A stretch of DNA of 64,000 nucleotides, taken from positions 37,890-101,889 of the forward strand of contig CAYMLL010000001.1 of the NCBI GenBank assembly GCA_964390645.1. The letters are read 5' to 3'. The translations under genes and the position numbers were made by a program. Positions 21,220 through 30,098 of the stretch are shown one piece after another (the first letter of the stretch is position 1; the number at the start of each line of letters is the position of its first letter). The stretch is from CAYMLL01 sp964390645 (GTDB lineage: Bacteria; Planctomycetota; UBA8108). Below the pieces are notes generated by a model that made no database searches, had not been told where the DNA came from, and saw only the letters and a program-made list of their open reading frames with translations.

Positions 21220-21530
21220 GAGGTGGGCTGACAGCCGCCCGTGTTGTCGAGTGCTGTCGGGTGCTGTCTCGGAGCGGGACGCTTCCTGCAACAGCACCCA
21301 CCGCGGTGAGAGCCCCCGAGCCCGCTGACACGGCCCGTGCTGGAAAACAGCGCGAGCGCTGACCAGTAGAGCCACGTCGGGATCCGGGCTCTCAGCTCAG
21401 GACCGGGACCGGAACGGCGTTCCCGAGGCGAAGGCGACGCGAACACGACGAGTCTGCGGTCACCGTCCACGAGATCCGGTTCATCGAGACCGCCGCCGCT
21501 CGCCCCCGCAACGACGCCGAACCGATCGCC
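21220..21530. other. Intergenic region between convergent genes, with hairpin
   Basis: This 311-base gap separates the DUF1501 gene (+) from the desaturase (-). Apart from the inverted repeat at 21259-21299, nothing was recognised. Confidence 0.4.
21259..21299 (+). terminator. Hairpin after the DUF1501 gene, terminator-like
   Basis: GGGTGCTGT at 21259-21267 pairs with ACAGCACCC at 21291-21299, and a smaller AGCG/CGCT stem lies within the loop. It begins 40 bases after the DUF1501 stop codon. There is no T-run after the stem, so it is only a possible terminator. Confidence 0.35.
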
Positions 21531-22769
21531 TCACGCCAGCACCGACGGCTCGAACTCGTCCTCGGCAACCGACTCGTCCTCGGCGATCGACTCGGACTCG
21601 GCGACCGACTCGTCCTCGGCGACCGACTCGTCCTCGGCGACCGACTCGTCCTCGGCGACCGACTCGGACTCGTTCTCGGCGACGAACCCGTCCCGGGCGA
21701 CCGACTCGTCCTCGGCAACCGACTCGGGCACGTTCTCGGCGACGAACCCGTCCTCCGCCACGGACCCGCTCGTCGCCGCCGCAGGACCGAATGCTCCCGC
21801 CTCGGCGAAGCTGACGAGGCGCTCCGTCTGCGTGTCCCACAGCTGCAGACGCAGACACCCGAAGATGTCGACGGGACGCAGCGTCGTCGTCACCGCCTCC
21901 TGAAGCTCCTTCTCACCCGCCATCGCCTCCGGCAGCCGGTAGAACGGGATCCGGTGGTTCAGGTGGTGAATGTGGTGATAGCCGATGTTCGCGGTGAACC
22001 AGTGCATCACCGGGCTCATGCGCAGGTAGCTCGAGGAGTGGAGCGCCGCGTAGACGTGGTCCCACTCGGCGCCGGGCCGCAGCCGGACGCCGGGGAAGTT
22101 GTGCTGCGCGTAGAAGAGGTACGAGCCGAGCGCCGCCCCGATCAGCATCGGCAGCACCACCCCCAGGAAGAGCACGTCGGGCCGCACGATCGCAAGAGCG
22201 ACAACCAGTCCGAGGTGCACCAGAATCGCCACGCCGGAGTCGAGGTGCTTCCTCGGGCTCTTGAAGAACGGAAAGACACAGAAGCTCCAGAAAAACACCG
22301 TCACGTAGCCGAGCGCGATCGTCAACCAGTGACGCTGAAGACCGTAGAGGAATCGCGTCAGTCGGTCCGACTGACGATACTCGTCAATCGTCAGCACGGG
22401 AAACGTGCCGACGGCCTCCATCCCGAATCGCCGGGCGTTGTCCCGGTGATGGCTGTCATGCGTGTGCTTCCAGACACCCGAAGGCGTCAGCGTCAGGATG
22501 CCGTAGAGCGAGAAGACCCACCCCGCCAGCTTCGAGTTCTCGAAGATCGCGCCGTGCTGGTGATCGTGGTAGATCACGAACATGCGCACGTTGACGAGCC
22601 CCACGAGCACGCTGACAGGTAATCGCACCAGCCACGGCAGATCGGAACAGATCACCGCGATCAGACCGATCAACACGCCCAGCGTCGTCAGAAGATGGAA
22701 CCAGCTCCTTGCGCGCTGCTCCGACGCAAACCGTCGAGTCTGCCGGGCCAGCTGCCGTCCATCACGCAT
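21531..22769 (-). CDS. Fatty acid desaturase family protein with acidic repeat tail
   Basis: A 412-residue membrane desaturase. The three His clusters that bind the di-iron centre are present: YHDHQHGAIF, KHTHDSHHRDNARR and YHHIHHLNH, with hydrophobic spans around 25-70, 145-170 and 175-215. The enzyme part ends near residue 330. The last ~80 residues are a tail of short imperfect repeats of the type ESVAEDE, very acidic and encoded by 18-base tandem repeats. The reaction is presumably insertion of a double bond into a membrane acyl chain. The start at 22769 has GGAG about seven bases upstream. The response regulator gene upstream ends 179 bases away on the same strand. Confidence 0.87.
   Translation of the reverse strand: MRDGRQLARQTRRFASEQRARSWFHLLTTLGVLIGLIAVICSDLPWLVRLPVSVLVGLVNVRMFVIYHDHQHGAIFENSKLAGWVFSLYGILTLTPSGVWKHTHDSHHRDNARRFGMEAVGTFPVLTIDEYRQSDRLTRFLYGLQRHWLTIALGYVTVFFWSFCVFPFFKSPRKHLDSGVAILVHLGLVVALAIVRPDVLFLGVVLPMLIGAALGSYLFYAQHNFPGVRLRPGAEWDHVYAALHSSSYLRMSPVMHWFTANIGYHHIHHLNHRIPFYRLPEAMAGEKELQEAVTTTLRPVDIFGCLRLQLWDTQTERLVSFAEAGAFGPAAATSGSVAEDGFVAENVPESVAEDESVARDGFVAENESESVAEDESVAEDESVAEDESVAESESIAEDESVAEDEFEPSVLA
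21555..21768. repeat. Tandem ~18-bp repeats encoding the desaturase acidic tail
   Basis: On the plus strand the unit is close to GACTCGTCCTCGGCGACC and recurs a dozen or so times with substitutions. In the minus-strand coding frame each unit gives a hexapeptide such as ESVAED. Units stay multiples of three, so the frame is kept. Copy number is likely to vary between strains. Confidence 0.8.
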
Positions 22770-22947
22770 CCCGCTTCTCCTTCGACGGCCCGAGAAAGAC
22801 GGGCCCCGGAGTCACTATCGACTCGATGGGCCTCCAAATCCCGTCACGATTCCGTCGAGTTTTGTCCCCGCTTCGTCAAACCACTGCCATATTGCGAGAT
22901 ACGTGGCCCGAGGAGCCCTCCCCGACCCTCTGACGAAGCACTGGAGC

Positions 22948-23682
22948 TCAGTCAGCTCTCGGTGCCGGACAGAACCGGTAGCCGCGACCGCGAATCGACA
23001 GGAAGTGGATCGGCCGGGCCGGGGTCGGCTCGAAGTACTTCCTCAGGCGCAGGACGAAGTTATCGACCGTGCGGTTGTTCGGGTAGTTGCGCAGCTGCCA
23101 GACCTTCTCGAAGAGCTCCTCGCGGCTGAGCGGCCGGTCCGGGTGGTCGGCAAAGTAACGCAGGAGCGCCAGCTCCAGCTGTGTCAGGTGCAGCGGCCGG
23201 CCCGAGACGGTCACCTCGTGCAAGTCGAAGTCGACGCGAGCGTTCCCGAACTGCAGCAGCGCGGAGCCTGCGCTCCGGGTCGTCGGATCGCTCTCCCAGC
23301 CGCGACGGCGCAGGAGCGACCTCAGCCGCGCCAGCAGCTCCGACAGATCGAAGGGCTTCACGAGATAGTCGTCCGCGCCGGACTCGAGCCCCCGCACCCG
23401 GTCGTGCGGCGAGTTGCGGGCGGTCAGCATGATCACGGGCGTGTAGTTGCCGGCGGCGCGCAGCTTCTCGCAGAGATCGAAGCCGTCGAGGTCCGGAAGC
23501 ATGACGTCGAGCACGATCGCGCCGTAGACCTGCGGTCGCACGAGAAACTCCCGCGCCCTACGCGCGGTGTCCGCGACGTCGACCTCGTAGCCCTCGAGCT
23601 CGAGGTTGAGCTTCAGCCCGGCGGCGAGGTGGCTCTCGTCCTCGACGACCAGCAACCGCGTCTTCTCCTCGTTGACGTTCAC
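22948..23682 (-). CDS. OmpR/PhoB-family response regulator
   Basis: A 244-residue two-domain regulator. The receiver has the acidic pair in LLVVEDE, the phospho-acceptor Asp59 in IVLDVMLPDLDG, the Thr in VIMLTARNS and Lys in DDYLVKPFDL. The winged-helix DNA-binding domain spans about 140-240 (LTQLELALLRYF, NRTVDNFVLRLRKYF, SIRGRGYRF). It overlaps the sensor kinase gene by four bases (23679-23682), so the two are co-translated and should form a pair. The signal and target genes are unknown; the desaturase downstream is one possible target. Confidence 0.93.
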   Translation of the reverse strand: MNVNEEKTRLLVVEDESHLAAGLKLNLELEGYEVDVADTARRAREFLVRPQVYGAIVLDVMLPDLDGFDLCEKLRAAGNYTPVIMLTARNSPHDRVRGLESGADDYLVKPFDLSELLARLRSLLRRRGWESDPTTRSAGSALLQFGNARVDFDLHEVTVSGRPLHLTQLELALLRYFADHPDRPLSREELFEKVWQLRNYPNNRTVDNFVLRLRKYFEPTPARPIHFLSIRGRGYRFCPAPRAD

Positions 23683-24740
23683 GCTTCCGAGCCTGTCGCC
23701 TGCGCCTGTCGATTCGCGTCAACCCTGCGCTCGCGCTTCCTGACGGGGAGCGAGACGCGCGCGACGGTTCCTTCGTGAACGCCGTCGGAGTGGACCTTCA
23801 GCTTGCCACCGAGCACTCGCACGATCGCCGAGACGACGAAGAGCCCCAGCCCGCTCCCATGGCGAGTGCGAACGGTCTCGTGCGGCACGCGGTAGAACCG
23901 CTCGACGATCTTCTTGCGATACTGCGGTGGAATGCCGACGCCACGATCGGTGATCTCGACATACACCTGGCGCTCGTCCCCGTGCGCACGCACCTTGACG
24001 TCGACCGGCCGCTCGAGCCCCTGTGAGTACTTGAACGCGTTGTCGAGCAGGTTCTTGACGACGATCTCCAGCGCGCCGGGATCGGTCTCCAGAACGAGAT
24101 CGTCCGGCACGTCGATCTCCACGCACTCCGCGGGCTGCTTGTAGTACCGCAGGAGGCTCTCGACGTTCGCCTCGACGAGTTCGCGAAGCCGGACATCCGA
24201 CAACGCGTACCCCTCAGGGGGACAGGAGAGCCGGCTCGCCTCGAGGACGTCATCGATGAAGATCGACAGGCGGTCGACGTCCTCGACCATCATCTCCCGC
24301 ACCTCGGCGCGCTGTCGTGGAGCGAGATCGTCGCGCGCCAGAGTTCCGAGGCAGAGCTTGAGCGACGCCAGAGGGCTCTTGAGCTCATGCGTCACCGAGT
24401 CGATGAATCCGGTCTGACGGTGGACCATGCGGATCTCGCGCACCAGAAAGACACAGAAGAGCACGAGCACGGTGATGATGGAGATGAAGGACGCGCTGCC
24501 CAGGACGAGCAGCCACGACGTCTGCGCGATCTCGTCGGTGTGGGAGAAGTTCTGGACGATGACCAGGATCCACCCGACCAGCAGCGCAGTGCTCAGCCCG
24601 ACGGAAAAAATCCCCGCGGCGATGGGAAAGGAGATGGATCGTCGGATCGGAGGGGCTCCCGACGGGCGGTGGCAGGGCGACAAGCGACAAGGATCGACCG
24701 CGAGTGTATCAAGGTCGGGAGGTGGGGAAAGAGGTTTCAC
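23679..24740 (-). CDS. Sensor histidine kinase
   Basis: A 353-residue kinase. Two membrane segments lie at about 35-63 and 75-98 with only a short loop between them, the layout of an intramembrane-sensing kinase with no large external domain. The phospho-accepting His118 is in DSVTHELKSPLASLKL. The ATPase domain follows with the N box VVKNLLDNAFKYS, G1 DRGVGIP and G2 GSGLGLFVV. Translation appears to start at GTG 24740; no ATG gives a complete first membrane segment, and no strong ribosome-binding site is seen. It is the cognate kinase of the overlapping regulator. Confidence 0.9.
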   Translation of the reverse strand: MKPLSPPPDLDTLAVDPCRLSPCHRPSGAPPIRRSISFPIAAGIFSVGLSTALLVGWILVIVQNFSHTDEIAQTSWLLVLGSASFISIITVLVLFCVFLVREIRMVHRQTGFIDSVTHELKSPLASLKLCLGTLARDDLAPRQRAEVREMMVEDVDRLSIFIDDVLEASRLSCPPEGYALSDVRLRELVEANVESLLRYYKQPAECVEIDVPDDLVLETDPGALEIVVKNLLDNAFKYSQGLERPVDVKVRAHGDERQVYVEITDRGVGIPPQYRKKIVERFYRVPHETVRTRHGSGLGLFVVSAIVRVLGGKLKVHSDGVHEGTVARVSLPVRKRERRVDANRQAQATGSEA

Positions 24741-24950
24741 CGTCGGAAAGGGGCAATTCCCGGGGAGCCGGAAGGAAACCCGTCGCGAGACGCGGAGGGG
24801 GAAGGAGTGGGAACAGCGGAGCCCGACACCAGGATGAAGTCGACGACCAGAGCGACCAGGGGCCGCAGCCGGAATCCGAGCCGGGTCCGGATCCCGACGC
24901 GGTCGATCGATACTGCAAGCGAAGCTCCGCTCGGCACCGTGGAGCGCCCT

Positions 24951-27158
24951 CTACTCGAGGACTCCCCGCAAGAAGGGCACCCGCCTCTCGACGTACGAGC
25001 GGATGGCGCGGCAGGCATCGAGAATCTGCGCACGCCGTGCGCCCCGCCCCGCTTCCAGCTGCGCCTCCAGGAGCTCGAGATCCTCGAGCAGCAGGCTCTC
25101 CACGGCGTCGATCTTCCCCAGAACGGTCTCCTCGCTGAAGCCCCCGCCTGCGTCGATCTCGCCGCGGAGCGCATCGCGGTAGAGCGCGTCGAGATCCGCT
25201 CGTCGGTGATAGGGCTCGGAGAAGATCCGGCGGTCGGCGGCCCGGCTGACGCAGGTGCCGCGACCATCGAGCGGAAAGGTGATCGGAAAGGTGACGCAGC
25301 CGAAGACCTGGTCGAGGTCCCAGGGAATCACGCGCCAGCGCCCACCGGGGGTCAGGTCGTGATAGAAATAGTAGTTCTGGTGGAAGCCGTCCCAGTTGTC
25401 CAGCAGCTCGCTGATGACCGAGTAGCTGCGAACGGAGTCGAGGTCGACCGTCGCCTCGAGGTCGTCGGACGCCAGAGCCCGCAGCAGCTGCCGGTAGCTC
25501 TCGTTGCCGGTCTCCCGGTGGGTCTTCTTGTCCGGCACGAAGCCGTTGTAGTGGTCCAGCTTGTAGAGGTCCCCGTCGGGATCGACGCCGTTCAGAGCGA
25601 AGAACCGCTCGTTGATGTGCTCGATGAGGACCCGCTGGGACTGACGGGACGCGTCGCCGTTCTCGACGACACGGAACCACCGCGCCCACGGCGCCAGACC
25701 TCCCAGATCCCGCCAGAGCTCGAAGCCGAGCTGCTCCATGTGCGGCGCCCGAGTGCCCGACCCGCCGCCGCCCCGCTCCGGAACGATCTTCACCGAACGA
25801 TCGCCGCGATACTCCGCGCCCTTGAGGAACTTGAGCGTCAACCCGCCGCGCGATGAGCGCAGGTCGACGCCGTCGAGCACCTGGGGAGCCTCTGCCCCCG
25901 GCTCCCGGATGACCGCGCCTGCGAAGAGACGTCGGTTCTCCGTCAGCCCCGACGCCCGACGCGCGAAGAGCCAGAGGATCGGCAACCGGGACACGGTCTC
26001 GCCGTCCTCGACGAAGTAGCTGAGCACCGGCGGGCTCTCCGCCGTGTGGGGCAGGAGAACCGCGGAGCCGTCGGCCAGCTCCACACGGAAGTTGTAGCGC
26101 ACCAGCGTGCTCGACGGACCCGGCGGGATGGTTGCCGAGAACCACGCCCAGTCGAGGCCGTTGTCGCCGAGCTCCATGCCCAGCGTCTGCGGATCGGTCA
26201 CGGCCCCCGATACGCGCTGCCAGCGAACGGTCGCGCTCTCGATCGCCGCAGCCGGAACATCGAGCCCCAGCTCGACGGTGACGGCGTCCGGGGAGCGGGG
26301 ATGCTCCGGAGTGGCGCGCGACGCCGCGAGCAGCGGGTGGGTCGGCGTCCCGGCCGACGCGTTCGGCGCGCCCGGAGTGCCCCCCCACGGACCGACCACC
26401 GGGGCGCTCGAGGCCCGCCAGCTGTGCGGATCCTCGGCGGGCGACTCGACGTCGACCCGCTCGAGCGACGGCCCGTATCCGTCGGCGCCGTTCGGCCAGG
26501 GAAAGCTGTCCGCGTAGCGGAGGGACTCGAGCTCGCAGTCTCCGTCGAGAAGGCGGATGCGCTCGCCACCATTGGCGAGGAAGCCGGTGTACGGACCCGC
26601 CTTCAGATCGAGGCGGCGCCACCCGGCGAGGCCGGGCTCCTTGACCACGAGGAAGTAGCCTCCGGCCGGGACCACCGTCTCCTCGACGAAGGAGAACCTC
26701 ACGCCGCCCGAGATGCGATGACCGCGCAGGTCGAGGTCGACTCCGGTGCGATTGTGGAGCTCGATGAACTCGAGCCTCTCGACGGCGCCGGCCGGGTTGT
26801 AGTGGATCTCGCTGAGAACGATGGCCGGCGCGGACCGAGGACGATCGGCGCAGCCCAGAGCGTCGCAGCTGGGGTCCGGCCCACGGGCAAACGCGCCCGG
26901 AAAGGGCAGCTCCGGAGCATCGGTGAAGAGGAAGCTCAGTGTCGTCACGACGTCGCTGAGGTCGAGCCGGCCGTCGTCGTTGGAGTCGGCGGCATCCTCG
27001 CAGCGCAGACGGACATCGGCGCCGAAGGACGCCAGGAGATGATAGATCGCGTCGGTGACGAGGACCCGCCCGTCGCGGTCCGCATCCCCCCGCAGGAAGT
27101 CCTGCGCGCCGAGAAAGAGGGGAGAGAAGCACAGAAGGAAGATGCCGACGCGCTGCAT
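24951..27158 (-). CDS. Secreted CotH-kinase protein with N-terminal dockerin-like domain and lamin-tail domain
   Basis: A 735-residue protein. After the signal peptide (about 1-18) a dockerin-like domain comes first: FLRGDADRDGRVLVTDAIYHL and DSNDDGRLDLSDVVTTLSF. A lamin-tail domain follows at about 112-230 (IVLSEIHYNPAG, EFIELHNRTGVDLDLRG). The CotH kinase-like domain covers about 400-640, with FELWRDLGG, LIEHINERFFALNG and the active-site motif W613-D614-L-D616 in VIPWDLDQVFG. CotH proteins are atypical protein kinases first known from Bacillus spore coats; the target here is unknown. It is one of three CotH proteins in the window and the only one with its dockerin-like part at the N-terminus. 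Confidence 0.88.
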   Translation of the reverse strand: MQRVGIFLLCFSPLFLGAQDFLRGDADRDGRVLVTDAIYHLLASFGADVRLRCEDAADSNDDGRLDLSDVVTTLSFLFTDAPELPFPGAFARGPDPSCDALGCADRPRSAPAIVLSEIHYNPAGAVERLEFIELHNRTGVDLDLRGHRISGGVRFSFVEETVVPAGGYFLVVKEPGLAGWRRLDLKAGPYTGFLANGGERIRLLDGDCELESLRYADSFPWPNGADGYGPSLERVDVESPAEDPHSWRASSAPVVGPWGGTPGAPNASAGTPTHPLLAASRATPEHPRSPDAVTVELGLDVPAAAIESATVRWQRVSGAVTDPQTLGMELGDNGLDWAWFSATIPPGPSSTLVRYNFRVELADGSAVLLPHTAESPPVLSYFVEDGETVSRLPILWLFARRASGLTENRRLFAGAVIREPGAEAPQVLDGVDLRSSRGGLTLKFLKGAEYRGDRSVKIVPERGGGGSGTRAPHMEQLGFELWRDLGGLAPWARWFRVVENGDASRQSQRVLIEHINERFFALNGVDPDGDLYKLDHYNGFVPDKKTHRETGNESYRQLLRALASDDLEATVDLDSVRSYSVISELLDNWDGFHQNYYFYHDLTPGGRWRVIPWDLDQVFGCVTFPITFPLDGRGTCVSRAADRRIFSEPYHRRADLDALYRDALRGEIDAGGGFSEETVLGKIDAVESLLLEDLELLEAQLEAGRGARRAQILDACRAIRSYVERRVPFLRGVLE

Positions 27159-27305
27159 GATTCTCGAGCTCCCGACCGCGGACCGCGACCCTCGGCGACT
27201 CCGCTGGACCCGATCATAACGCCCCCGCTCGAAGCTTGTCGACCGCGGCAGAGTGCGATTCCGTGCCCGCGGAAGGACCCGGAGGATCCCGGCGTCGATC
27301 CGGGC

Positions 27306-28715
27306 TCAGAAGAGTGCCGGTATCGGACGGGCCCCGGTGGTGATCTCGAGCACGTCGGCCGGAACCTCCGGCGCCAGCCGCAGTTCCCCGACGTCGAACA
27401 CGCTGTGAAAGATCGTGGCGAGCAGGTTCTCGGGGCCGTACTCCTCGCTGGCAGGCTTGGCAGCCTGGCTGTCCGATCGGCCGATCACCTGACCCATCTC
27501 GAGGCCACCCCCGGCGAAGACGAGCGACGTGAGGCCACCGTAGTGGTCGCGTCCCCCGCGTCCGTTGATACGCGGCGAGCGTCCCATCTCGCCGGTGATG
27601 ACGAGGAGGATCCTGTCAGCGAGCCCACGCTCCTCGACATCTTCGAGGAAGGCGGAGACCGCGTGGTCGACCTGACGACCGAGCGGCTCCATGCCGGTGA
27701 GACGCGGCAGGCTGTTGTTGTTGCCGTGCATGTCCCAGCCGGCGTCGGCGACGGTGACAAAGCCACACCCCGCCTCGCAGAGACGCCGCGCGAGCAGCAT
27801 CTGACGACCGAGAAGGTTCGACGACCGGAACATGTCGTTGTAGCGATTGAGCACCTTCATGTCGAAGATGCCGCTCGTGTCATAGCGCTCGATCGTGCGG
27901 GGGTCCTCCCTGGAGAGATCGAAGGCGTCGACGGCGCCGCGCGTCAGGACATCGAAAGCCTGCTGCTGATAGCGGTCGACCCCCTCGAGCGCCCCCTCGT
28001 CGTCGACCCGTCGACGCAGACGGTCGAGCCCGTCGAGCAGCGTGCGGCGGTCGTGGAGCCGATCGCGCGGGATGCGCAGCTCCATGTTCTCCTTCACCTC
28101 ACCGCCGCCGACGGGGTTGAAAGCCTCGTAGGTCCGGCCGAGTGAGCCCGCGGTCGTCAAGCCCGACAGAGCGTTCGCCTCGAAGTTGCGTCGCAGCTGG
28201 AGGCCGGACTTCACCGCCTCGGGAAGCACGAGCGCATTGCGAGGCAGGCCGGTGACCGGATGCGTCAGCCCCGTGACCCTGGCGTAGAGAGCGCTGGCCG
28301 TCGCCTTCAGGGAGTTGCGCGCGCTGAGCACCTGGTGGTAGGTGTGGCCGGAGTTCCCCGACGCGTACGAGCGGACAACGGCGAGCCGGTCCGCGAGCTT
28401 CGCCATGCGCGGAAAGGTGCCGCCAAAGGTGACCCCGGGAAGCGTCGTCTTCACCTCACCGGTGACGCTGCGGATCTCCGACGGCGCCGTCATCTTCGGG
28501 TCGAAGCACTCGATGTGCGACGGCCCGCCCTGCAGGAAGAGCAGGACCACCGAGCGGTCCTTCACCGGAAGACCGGCGGCCGCAAGACGATCGCGTGCCG
28601 CGAGGAAGCTCGCGAGGCTCCAGCCCCCCATCGCAAGGGACCCGATTCGCAGAAACTCGCGTCGAGAGGCACCGGCGCAGGTGCGTCCGAATCCGCCGTC
28701 CGTCAGAGTGAGCAT
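27306..28715 (-). CDS. DUF1501 family protein (second copy)
   Basis: A 469-residue DUF1501 protein with an N-terminal twin-arginine-type signal (SRREFLRIGSLAMGGWSLAS). Family marks are LFLQGGPSHIECFDPK, the GHTYHQVLSARNS segment, DAGWDMHGNN, ITGEMGRSPRIN and RDHYGGLTSLVFAGGG. A good AGGAG lies six bases before ATG 28715; the frame upstream of it is non-coding. Unlike the copy at 19750 it has no PSD1/DUF1549 partner next to it. Its neighbours are the CotH gene (same strand, 147 bases further on) and the divergent YHYH operon. Confidence 0.9.
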   Translation of the reverse strand: MLTLTDGGFGRTCAGASRREFLRIGSLAMGGWSLASFLAARDRLAAAGLPVKDRSVVLLFLQGGPSHIECFDPKMTAPSEIRSVTGEVKTTLPGVTFGGTFPRMAKLADRLAVVRSYASGNSGHTYHQVLSARNSLKATASALYARVTGLTHPVTGLPRNALVLPEAVKSGLQLRRNFEANALSGLTTAGSLGRTYEAFNPVGGGEVKENMELRIPRDRLHDRRTLLDGLDRLRRRVDDEGALEGVDRYQQQAFDVLTRGAVDAFDLSREDPRTIERYDTSGIFDMKVLNRYNDMFRSSNLLGRQMLLARRLCEAGCGFVTVADAGWDMHGNNNSLPRLTGMEPLGRQVDHAVSAFLEDVEERGLADRILLVITGEMGRSPRINGRGGRDHYGGLTSLVFAGGGLEMGQVIGRSDSQAAKPASEEYGPENLLATIFHSVFDVGELRLAPEVPADVLEITTGARPIPALF

Positions 28716-29106
28716 CGCGTCTCCTGGGTCCACGCCGCGCTCGAGAGCACCGGGCCACGCCCGTCGCGAAGATCTCTCGACCGTTCTCGCGAAGGGGTCT
28801 CTCCCGGACCCTCGCCACGATATGCGGCCGGAGCGCCGATGTCGATGCCAGAATCGCCGCCGGCACGGCCGATCTCGACCCTGCTCGGACGGCGACCCGA
28901 GCGACGTCACGACCTCGCAGGCATGGTGAATCGTCCCCACGACAGGCAGGACAGGGCCCGCGAGCGTTGACCTCCGAGCCTGCGGCCACGGCGCCCGCGA
29001 ACACCCGCCGAACCCGGAAAAAGACCGCGGACGCTTGTCGACAGCCGGGGTTCAAGTCCCGTCTCATCGATACGGAGAACAACGAACACGTCCCGGGGGC
29101 CGTCCC
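28716..29106. other. Divergent intergenic region
   Basis: These 391 bases lie between the DUF1501 gene (-) and the YHYH operon (+) and should hold both promoters. A T-arm-like string near 29049 was examined and does not belong to a tRNA. No other structure was recognised. Confidence 0.4.
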
Positions 29107-30096
29107 ATGAACCGCAACCGTCTTTCTGCCGTCGGCCTGCTCACCGCGCTCCCCCTTGTCGCGGTCACGCTGGTGGCGCAGGACAACCCCCCGTTCGTCC
29201 GCGCGGACGCGAACCTCGACGGTGGCAGCGATCTCAGCGACGGCGTCTATCTGCTCGGCTACCTCTTCCTCGAGGGTCCGGCGCCGGGGTGCGAGGACGC
29301 CGCCGATTTCAACGACTCCGGCCGGCTCGACATCAGCGACGCGAGCTTCCTCTTCAACTCGCTCTTTGTCGGCGGTCCGCCGGTTCCTCCCCCCTCGGGC
29401 GACTGCGGCGAGGATCCGACGGACGACGACCTGACCTGTCGGGAGACCGACTGCGAGGTCGTCGAGCCCGGGCCACCCGGCGGCTACCGGCACTTCCGCG
29501 ACAACGTCGAGATCGAGGAGTCCGGCAACCGCATGGTCATCCGCTCCGACGGAGTGCCGGACCACCCGAGCCCCTACTTCCGCCGCAACGACCCCCGGCA
29601 CGTGCCGCCACACCCCGCCATGCGCCTGAACCCGAATCGAATCGTGCCGCAGGATCTCGTCTTTCGCATCCCCGCAGTCCCGACCGTCGCGGCGAGACCG
29701 ACCGATACGCGTCTCGGCCCGATCGGGGTCGCCGTCAACGGCGTCGCCCTCTTCAACCAGTACGCCGGCCCCGGTCAGCCACTCGACCGTGAGATCATCT
29801 CCTTCGACATTTACAACGGTCACCCGCAGCAGACCGGGCTGTACCACTACCACGTCGAGCCGACCTACCTGACAGTGGACGACTCCGGCGCGCTGATCGG
29901 CTACCTCCTCGACGGCTTTCCACTGTACGGGCCGACCGAGGAGGACGGCAGCAACCCGACCGGTCTCGACCCGTGCAACGGCCACACGCACGCGACCGAG
30001 GACTACCCGGACGGCCTCTACCACTACCATGTCGTCGCGGTGCCGCCGTACCTCGTCGGCTGCTACAAGGGCCGGCCCGGCACCTTCACGAACTGA
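29107..30096 (+). CDS. Secreted YHYH-domain protein with N-terminal dockerin-like domain
   Basis: A 329-residue protein. The signal peptide (1-24) is followed by a dockerin-like domain, DANLDGGSDLSDGVYLLGY and DFNDSGRLDISDASFLFNS. The rest is a YHYH domain with both diagnostic motifs, GLYHYHVEPTYL and DGLYHYHVVAVPPY, together with DGFPLYGP and CNGHTHA, rich in His residues that could bind metal. YHYH proteins are often encoded near SCO1-type copper proteins, as here, which points to copper handling outside the cytoplasm; the exact role is not known. It opens a four-gene operon with gaps or overlaps of only a few bases. Confidence 0.9.
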   Translation: MNRNRLSAVGLLTALPLVAVTLVAQDNPPFVRADANLDGGSDLSDGVYLLGYLFLEGPAPGCEDAADFNDSGRLDISDASFLFNSLFVGGPPVPPPSGDCGEDPTDDDLTCRETDCEVVEPGPPGGYRHFRDNVEIEESGNRMVIRSDGVPDHPSPYFRRNDPRHVPPHPAMRLNPNRIVPQDLVFRIPAVPTVAARPTDTRLGPIGVAVNGVALFNQYAGPGQPLDREIISFDIYNGHPQQTGLYHYHVEPTYLTVDDSGALIGYLLDGFPLYGPTEEDGSNPTGLDPCNGHTHATEDYPDGLYHYHVVAVPPYLVGCYKGRPGTFTN

Positions 30097-30098
30097 CG

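Noticed and set aside
21555..21768. Possible CRISPR-like or regulatory repeat array
   Set aside because: The repeats have no spacers, are 18 bases long, and code in frame for the desaturase tail.
24709..27132. Long open frame of about 807 codons on the minus strand overlapping the CotH gene in another frame
   Set aside because: Arg, Gly and Pro-rich composition with no domains; it is a high-GC shadow of the CotH protein, which has a signal peptide and clear domains.
26046..28145. Open frame of about 699 codons on the plus strand across the CotH and DUF1501 genes
   Set aside because: It spans two genes on the opposite strand and has no recognisable protein pattern.
29040..29075. tRNA T-arm-like string GGGTTCAAGTCCCG
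   Set aside because: The T stem does not pair fully, no acceptor stem or CCA follows, and no anticodon arm lies at the right distance upstream.
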